From positions 48,372 through 112,371 of the IMG/VR virus record IMGVR_UViG_3300007511_000007: 64,000 bases of DNA; one strand, given 5' to 3'. Position numbers and translations under genes: made by a program. Each line of letters starts with the position of its first letter. The first letter of the stretch is position 1. Positions 59,798 to 64,000 of this stretch are shown piece after piece. The notes below the pieces were generated by a model. It was not told the origin of the DNA, ran no database searches, and worked only from the letters and a program-made list of their open reading frames with translations. Source of the DNA: a virus.

Positions 59798-61267
59798 CTA
59801 CCCCCTCCGCTTCGCCTGCGACAGCGGCATCGGTTTGAAGTGACGGTCTCTTTCGATCCCTTGTGCGCCAGCCGGTCCCTTGAGAGATTTCAATTCTCGA
59901 AGACTGAAGTATCCCAACTCGTCTCCCCCGAGGCCCATCACATAACCGAAGAACCGATCCCGCCCATCAAACTCAATGGCCAACCATGTGCCTCGACCAT
60001 AGGGATGGAAGAATTTGACCCACACCATCGGGTCTTTCTCGTTCTCCTGGCTGTACAAGGGGGGGAGATTCTTCTTGTCCTTCTGAGTAAGGAACTGAAC
60101 AGGGCGTGCTTGTTTCTGATTGGCAGTCCTTACCATGTCACTCACATAAAACTCGATATTGACTACGGTATCCACATACCCTGATTGAGCAGGCTCCTGC
60201 CTTCTCCGTAGATGTTTGTCCTGATACTCATAGAGTTTCTTGGGGCCAGCCAGCCCGTCCAGAGCAACGCCGGAGCTTTTGATCACTCGACGGATTGCCC
60301 CCAGAATCTTGCGGTAGTCTTTGATCTCATAGACTTTGGCATCACGTCCCCTTGCAGTCGGGAAGATCGTCTTTGTGCCAGAGGGTTTCAGTCTGACAAA
60401 GAAATTGTAGTAACCATCTTTCCATTCGTCATTGATCTCCACATTGGCCACACCGGAAATGCGTTCGAGATTTTGCATCAGGGCAGATGCTATGGGGGAG
60501 TACGAAGCTCTGGAGTCCCAACGAGCTTTCTTCTGTCTCGCAACTCGGCCAGAATCCCGAGCTTCATCCCAAAGAACATCCGCCCAATCTGCCAGAGCCT
60601 TGGCAGCTTTCTTCGGGTCGCTGTAATTGAGTCCATCGACATCTGCGAGGATTCTCGGGCGGCTATGTATGACCACGTAAGGGGCAACCCCCGGTGCCTC
60701 CCGCCATTGAAGAACCAAGTTCCCCCTACGATCCGAGCCAATGTCCTTCGGTCTTGCATAATGGGGCCAGCGACGTTTCAGTTCGGCCAAGAAGAGATTC
60801 TGGAACTCTTCTTTGGTTGAAACGGCACCTTTCTTCTTCCGAGGCCCTTTACGCCAGTCCGTGTTCCCTTCGACCATATCGCAGCAAGAGGCGCAAAAAG
60901 CTCCTGGGTTGGGGACTTTGCCCTCCATCTTCTTGATACACTCAGTCACCTTGTGTTTTGGCGCACCGCTGGTAAGGTTCGTCCAAAACTTCTTGACCGA
61001 TTCCTGAGTCCAACCCTTTGGGAGCTTTTTCCAACCAAGGGCTGATTTCACCCCAGCCTGAAGGTAATGGTGTGCAACTCTCTTAGAGGTATCCATTGAA
61101 TCTCCTGTCCGCTTGTTTCGTTGTTTCCACGCCTGATTGACGGTCTGGGGTACTTTGCAACGCCTCAACTGTTCCACGGCATCGTGTAGCTCATTCTTTT
61201 CCAGAACGGAGAAAAGTTGCCCCACTAGTTCAGGGGCGTTATATTTATTGAAAGCGTCTTTTTTCAC
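59798..61267 (-). CDS. Tagged DUF2958-containing protein
   Basis: The protein has 489 residues if begun at GTG 61267; a very good site (acaggagattca) before ATG 61096 would instead start it at MDTSKRVAHHYLQAG, placing the VAxRYL tag at the N-terminus. Both forms may be made. Next comes a Cys-containing motif (KVTECIKKMEGKVPNPGAFC, CCDMVEG), a basic region and uncharacterised alpha/beta sequence. Residues near the end (LTQKDKKNLPPLYSQENEKD, WLAIEFDGRDRFFGYVMGLG, GYFSLRELKSLKGPAG, IERDRHFKPMPLSQA) match DUF2958, a domain of polyvalent phage and conjugative-element proteins. The function is not established. Confidence 0.85.
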   Translation of the reverse strand: MKKDAFNKYNAPELVGQLFSVLEKNELHDAVEQLRRCKVPQTVNQAWKQRNKRTGDSMDTSKRVAHHYLQAGVKSALGWKKLPKGWTQESVKKFWTNLTSGAPKHKVTECIKKMEGKVPNPGAFCASCCDMVEGNTDWRKGPRKKKGAVSTKEEFQNLFLAELKRRWPHYARPKDIGSDRRGNLVLQWREAPGVAPYVVIHSRPRILADVDGLNYSDPKKAAKALADWADVLWDEARDSGRVARQKKARWDSRASYSPIASALMQNLERISGVANVEINDEWKDGYYNFFVRLKPSGTKTIFPTARGRDAKVYEIKDYRKILGAIRRVIKSSGVALDGLAGPKKLYEYQDKHLRRRQEPAQSGYVDTVVNIEFYVSDMVRTANQKQARPVQFLTQKDKKNLPPLYSQENEKDPMVWVKFFHPYGRGTWLAIEFDGRDRFFGYVMGLGGDELGYFSLRELKSLKGPAGAQGIERDRHFKPMPLSQAKRRG

Positions 61268-61354
61268 TGGACTCCTCAAACCCGTCTACCAAACTGTGTC
61301 TCATAGAAAGACTATTCGGTAGAGTAGAGAGTGACGATGAGCCAAGGTGAAAGA

Positions 61355-61621
61355 ATGAAATACAAGAAACTGGTCAAGCAAATTGCTATCAGAACCTGGC
61401 AGGATGAAGATAATGTTCGCAGAACCCTCAGGGTTTTCGGAGAACTGATCGCTCAGTTGAAAGACGGTGAGATGGTGATAACCCCCATGGGGACTTTCCG
61501 AGGATACTTCAGGCACCCGAAGCAGGTTCGTTTACCCGACGGGACATGGACTGAGGCTGGGCCTCAGATGCAGGTCAAGTTTCGAGCGGGGACGTTGCTG
61601 AAGACGGATCTATCTGAGTAG
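61355..61621 (+). CDS. HU/IHF-family DNA-bending protein
   Basis: The protein has 88 residues from ATG 61355, preceded by aaggtga; in-frame starts at 61331 and 61337 lack sites. The family pattern is present: helical start YKKLVKQIAIRTWQDEDNVR, dimer core VFGELIAQLKDGEMVITPMG, GTFRGYFRHPKQ and a C-terminal strand-helix QVKFRAGTLLK. The arm is shorter than in HU. It is one of only two rightward genes. HU-like proteins bend and compact DNA and often help replication or packaging. Its 3' end overlaps the opposing gene by 47 bases. Confidence 0.9.
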   Translation: MKYKKLVKQIAIRTWQDEDNVRRTLRVFGELIAQLKDGEMVITPMGTFRGYFRHPKQVRLPDGTWTEAGPQMQVKFRAGTLLKTDLSE

Positions 61622-62015
61622 TTGTCATCTCCAGAACTGCCTCTGCCGCTTCCGGAGCCATTCTCTGGATGAGATCGGTCATTTGGCGACAGACGGTACC
61701 AATCAACTGCTTCTGCATCGCTTCCTTCTCTTCAGGAGATGCCGCCACATACTGTTCCAAATACCCTTCTTGCTCCGAAGCCATGATGACAAGTTCCAGA
61801 TACGCCTCACGGCGCAACGCCTCCGTCAGCAGGCCAATCACAATCTGCTCTAACCCATGAGAGGGCAATGATCCTGCCGTCTGGCCATCCTCCATCTCCC
61901 CGAATTCGTGGGTTGAATACACGTTGCCGTCATTGTCTTGTGCAATCCGGACCAGGAGATCGAAACACCGATACTCGGGATGCACGCCTTTTTGCCATTT
62001 GTTTGCGTCTTCCAT
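61575..62015 (-). CDS. Hypothetical acidic helical protein
   Basis: The protein has 146 residues from ATG 62015, with gaggag seven bases upstream. The N-terminal 40 residues (KGVHPEYRCFDLLVRIAQDN) are mixed; the rest is acidic helix (LLTEALRREAYLELVIMASE, APEAAEAVLEMTTTQ). No domain was recognised. It is convergent with the HU-like gene and overlaps it by 47 bases. Confidence 0.72.
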   Translation of the reverse strand: MEDANKWQKGVHPEYRCFDLLVRIAQDNDGNVYSTHEFGEMEDGQTAGSLPSHGLEQIVIGLLTEALRREAYLELVIMASEQEGYLEQYVAASPEEKEAMQKQLIGTVCRQMTDLIQRMAPEAAEAVLEMTTTQIDPSSATSPLET

Positions 62016-62055
62016 TTGAAAACTCCTCATACTGGTTAGGGATACTGTACCGAGG

Positions 62056-62874
62056 TTACGGCATTGGCGGGGCTACTTGTTGCATTTGAGTCTCCGCTCT
62101 CATCTCTTCATGCTCTGCAGTTTCTTTGAGGATACTGGCGGTGATTTTATCCCTTGTGATGACTCCGTTGAAACCTTCATCTTCATCCAAAACAGGAAGA
62201 AGGGTTGCGTCCAACTTGCTCATTTTCTCCAGAGCCTCTCTTTTCTCCGTCTCGATTGATAACGCCGCGGCCCGAGGTATCCACTGGGGAATCGAATCCA
62301 GAGAAACCCGGTCATCTTCCTTCAGCCATTGTGCGAGAGCCTCGGGATCAAGCTGCTCTGAATCGATCGCTTGTAGCAGGTCTTTAGTTCGAACTAGCCC
62401 GATGAAGGTTCTCTCTTTGGTGCTCACGATGACGTACTTTACCCGTGTGTTCCCGACTAACATCCGCACCCGATTGGAAAGACCTTCTCCTGTGTACTCC
62501 CGTCCGGTCACCAGCATGATCACTTCAACATCGGGAGCAGGCAACTCTACTGGCTCTAAAGCATCAGACTGTGAGACGGCATCAGTGGGATATGCCATTG
62601 ACTCCGGTGCTTCTTCCTTGACGGAAGCTTGCGCCATCTTGTTTACTTCGGTCTCAATCGTCTTTTTGGAGGCTTTGGAGATCGGGGTCTCCATCTTGAA
62701 CTTGCCGATTTCAACTGAGGAAATGCCCCCGGAAACTAATAGCCAGACAACCACGGGGATGCAGGCCACAACCACATCCGGCCAGCGGTATTCGAGATTC
62801 AGGAACTTCCGCAACAAGCCGATGATGAGAAGAATACAAAAGAAGAGCAGGATCATCCATGCGGGGTGAGGCAT
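62056..62874 (-). CDS. Membrane protein with CBS-type domain
   Basis: The protein has 272 residues from ATG 62874, five bases from the upstream stop. Two N-terminal hydrophobic helices (WMILLFFCILLIIGLL and VVVACIPVVVWLLVSGGIS) flank a short basic loop, so the bulk faces one side of the membrane. The C-terminal half is a CBS pair: VKYVIVSTKERTFIGLVRTK DLL in the first, and LDATLLPVLDEDEGF, GVITRDKITASIL in the second. CBS pairs bind adenosyl ligands and regulate transporters or enzymes. A phage CBS membrane protein is unusual; it may sense the cell's nucleotide state, by inference. Confidence 0.78.
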   Translation of the reverse strand: MPHPAWMILLFFCILLIIGLLRKFLNLEYRWPDVVVACIPVVVWLLVSGGISSVEIGKFKMETPISKASKKTIETEVNKMAQASVKEEAPESMAYPTDAVSQSDALEPVELPAPDVEVIMLVTGREYTGEGLSNRVRMLVGNTRVKYVIVSTKERTFIGLVRTKDLLQAIDSEQLDPEALAQWLKEDDRVSLDSIPQWIPRAAALSIETEKREALEKMSKLDATLLPVLDEDEGFNGVITRDKITASILKETAEHEEMRAETQMQQVAPPMP

Positions 62875-62878
62875 TAGA

Positions 62879-63400
62879 CTACCCTTTTCCTCTGAGAATC
62901 GGAACAATGTGCTTCCGCAGTTCCGGTTTTTCATGAGCGAGCCGCATCAAACCACTACGCAACTCATCATCAGCCTTCTTTCCGAAGAATCTCTCTTTCA
63001 GGGATTTCTTGTTTTTGGCTTTCTCCCCTTTTTGGAGGGCATGGTTGGCTCCCTCTAATTTCCAGAGAAGGTCGTAGAATTCTTTGGGGACACTCTTCTT
63101 AGGGGGGAGCCACTTATCGGTCATTTTGTCCCAAGCCTCTTGAGCTTTAGAGGCATCCCCTCCTTTGAGAGCTTTGTCTACCGCATCGGCCATCCCTGAC
63201 AAAGCCTTCTTTTCGGCGTCGCCGCCCTTGAACTCCTTGAACCCATCGGAGAACTGTCTCAGTGATTTGTTGGCCTTGTCATGCTGTTTCTCTGTCTTTG
63301 TGGGTTTGGTTTTCCCTTTTGAAACAGTGTGGTTCTTGGGATCAGCATCGGGGTGTTCCTTGAGGTACTTCTTCCGGGCTTTTTCCGTTGCATGTTCCAT
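62879..63400 (-). CDS. Hypothetical protein with EKPELRKH C-terminus
   Basis: The protein has 173 residues, with gaggga upstream. The N-terminus has KARKKYLKEHPDADPKNHTV, a pattern I have seen in polyvalent phage proteins. The middle is Lys/Asp-rich and helical (MADAVDKALKGGDASKAQEA). The C-terminal RLAHEKPELRKHIVPILRG is nearly the same as that of the 127-residue protein at 18049-18432. The function is unknown; the shared ending suggests a common partner. Confidence 0.78.
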   Translation of the reverse strand: MEHATEKARKKYLKEHPDADPKNHTVSKGKTKPTKTEKQHDKANKSLRQFSDGFKEFKGGDAEKKALSGMADAVDKALKGGDASKAQEAWDKMTDKWLPPKKSVPKEFYDLLWKLEGANHALQKGEKAKNKKSLKERFFGKKADDELRSGLMRLAHEKPELRKHIVPILRGKG

Positions 63401-63445
63401 GGCTCTCCCTCAACTGCGTCTAAATGAGTCTGAGTCATAGGAAAA

Positions 63446-64000
63446 CTAGCGGGTTCGAGAGAGAGATTTCTCCATGATGTCCATCATCACTGGATTGATT
63501 TTCTTCCAGCGGGGTTTCTTGGGAACTATCGTAGACTCCTGGTAGAGCCGGTCCAACTCTTTGTCTTTCACTTCAGCCCACTCCACAAGTTCTTCGTAAG
63601 TCCAGATCCCATGGTTCCGAATGGCGAGAAGCTCCTCGGCATCAATGTCCGTTCGGTCGACATTGATCTTCCCGGTTTCGAGGATCTCAACCCCGATTTT
63701 CAACAACCGGACGAGGTGACTCGCGTGCTTTGAATCATATCCGTACTTCTTTTCCAACTCGGCTCGGGCTGGATTTCGTTCTCGTTTCCACGTCTGGTAG
63801 GACTGCCAATCTCGCAGGTCACGCTTGTATCGCTTTTCCTGTTCCAGATACGCCATGAAGTTCGAGTCGAAGCCAAGCTCCGTGACCGCAGCCCGATACA
63901 TGACATCCTCAGTTTCGAGAGCTTCAACCCGTTCAATTTTACTTCCCCCCGAACCGACCTCGTACCCGGCTGCAAAGACTGCTTTGAGGATTTGGGACTG
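63446..64000 (-). CDS. Phage nucleotidyltransferase-family protein, C-terminal part (5' end outside window)
   Basis: The frame is open through the right edge; 184 codons are visible with no start required inside the window. The C-terminal pattern RNPARAELEKKYGYDSKHAS, HLVRLLKIGVEILETGKINV, DRTDIDAEELLAIRN and TYEELVEWAEVKDKELDRLY matches the end of a predicted pol-beta-type nucleotidyltransferase family that I know from phages. The catalytic GSxxxGxxxxxSDxD part would lie upstream, outside the window. A second nucleotidyltransferase domain is in the giant protein at 1-5152. Confidence 0.7.
   Translation of the reverse strand, partial: QSQILKAVFAAGYEVGSGGSKIERVEALETEDVMYRAAVTELGFDSNFMAYLEQEKRYKRDLRDWQSYQTWKRERNPARAELEKKYGYDSKHASHLVRLLKIGVEILETGKINVDRTDIDAEELLAIRNHGIWTYEELVEWAEVKDKELDRLYQESTIVPKKPRWKKINPVMMDIMEKSLSRTR

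Noticed and set aside
1-64000. CRISPR array or long tandem DNA repeats
   Set aside because: No regularly spaced identical repeats with unique spacers were seen on reading the window.

Overview
The window is a piece of a large tailed double-stranded DNA bacteriophage genome. The evidence is a terminase large subunit and portal, a beta-helix spike, phage-type small protein families, several homing elements (two inteins and a free-standing GIY-YIG endonuclease), and very tight packing with many 4-base ATGA or GTGA overlaps. Almost every gene reads leftward (minus strand). Only two genes read rightward: a regulator at 49385-50800 and an HU-like gene at 61355-61621. The host cannot be named. A B12-dependent ribonucleotide reductase, a bacterial-type clamp and clamp loader, and two sigma-70-like promoters point to a bacterial host. 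The gene count and protein sizes suggest a genome well beyond 64 kb; no DNA polymerase or major capsid gene is visible here.

Layout. (1) 1-23281 is the late virion block. From right to left in transcription order it holds tail or surface proteins (a lectin-like repeat protein and a beta-helix spike), several small tagged proteins interrupted by a GIY-YIG endonuclease, a membrane protein, an 820-residue repeat protein, a Dps-like protein, the terminase large subunit, the intein-split portal and a giant protein that runs off the left edge. The giant protein joins a CCA-adding-type nucleotidyltransferase, a 2H phosphoesterase and a type IB topoisomerase. (2) 23343-24471 holds a sigma-region-4-like factor and a NusG-like factor. 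(3) 24401-46075 is a replication, recombination and nucleotide block: DnaX-like clamp loader, primase, sliding clamp, Rad50/SbcC in pieces, SbcD, a RecB/Cas4-like nuclease, RecA, a RuvC-like resolvase, a possible single-strand binding protein, a RecD2-like helicase, a class II ribonucleotide reductase with an intein, and clamp-loader delta and delta-prime subunits. (4) 46076-46998 is the only long gene-poor stretch. It has a good sigma-70-like promoter reading left, nested inverted repeats and short direct repeats, and looks like a long structured leader or control region. (5) 46999-50800 holds tagged, possibly sigma-like regulators arranged divergently. (6) 50728-64000 is a second block of large multi-domain proteins: a SNF2-type ATPase, a protein with a duplicated 50-residue module, a C39-like cysteine peptidase, a DUF2958 protein, an HU-like protein, a CBS-domain membrane protein and a nucleotidyltransferase C-terminus.

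The most unusual theme is a short peptide tag, roughly V-A-x-R-[YFW]-L. It sits at or near the N-terminus of many otherwise unrelated proteins, at the C-terminus of others, and between the modules of the giant protein. A second shared motif, LAxEKPELRKHxVPLL, occurs at or near the C-termini of three proteins. Together with the C39-like peptidase, this suggests a set of proteins carried in the virion, sorted or processed through common peptide signals and delivered into the host. That interpretation is inference; the motifs and domains are seen in the sequence.
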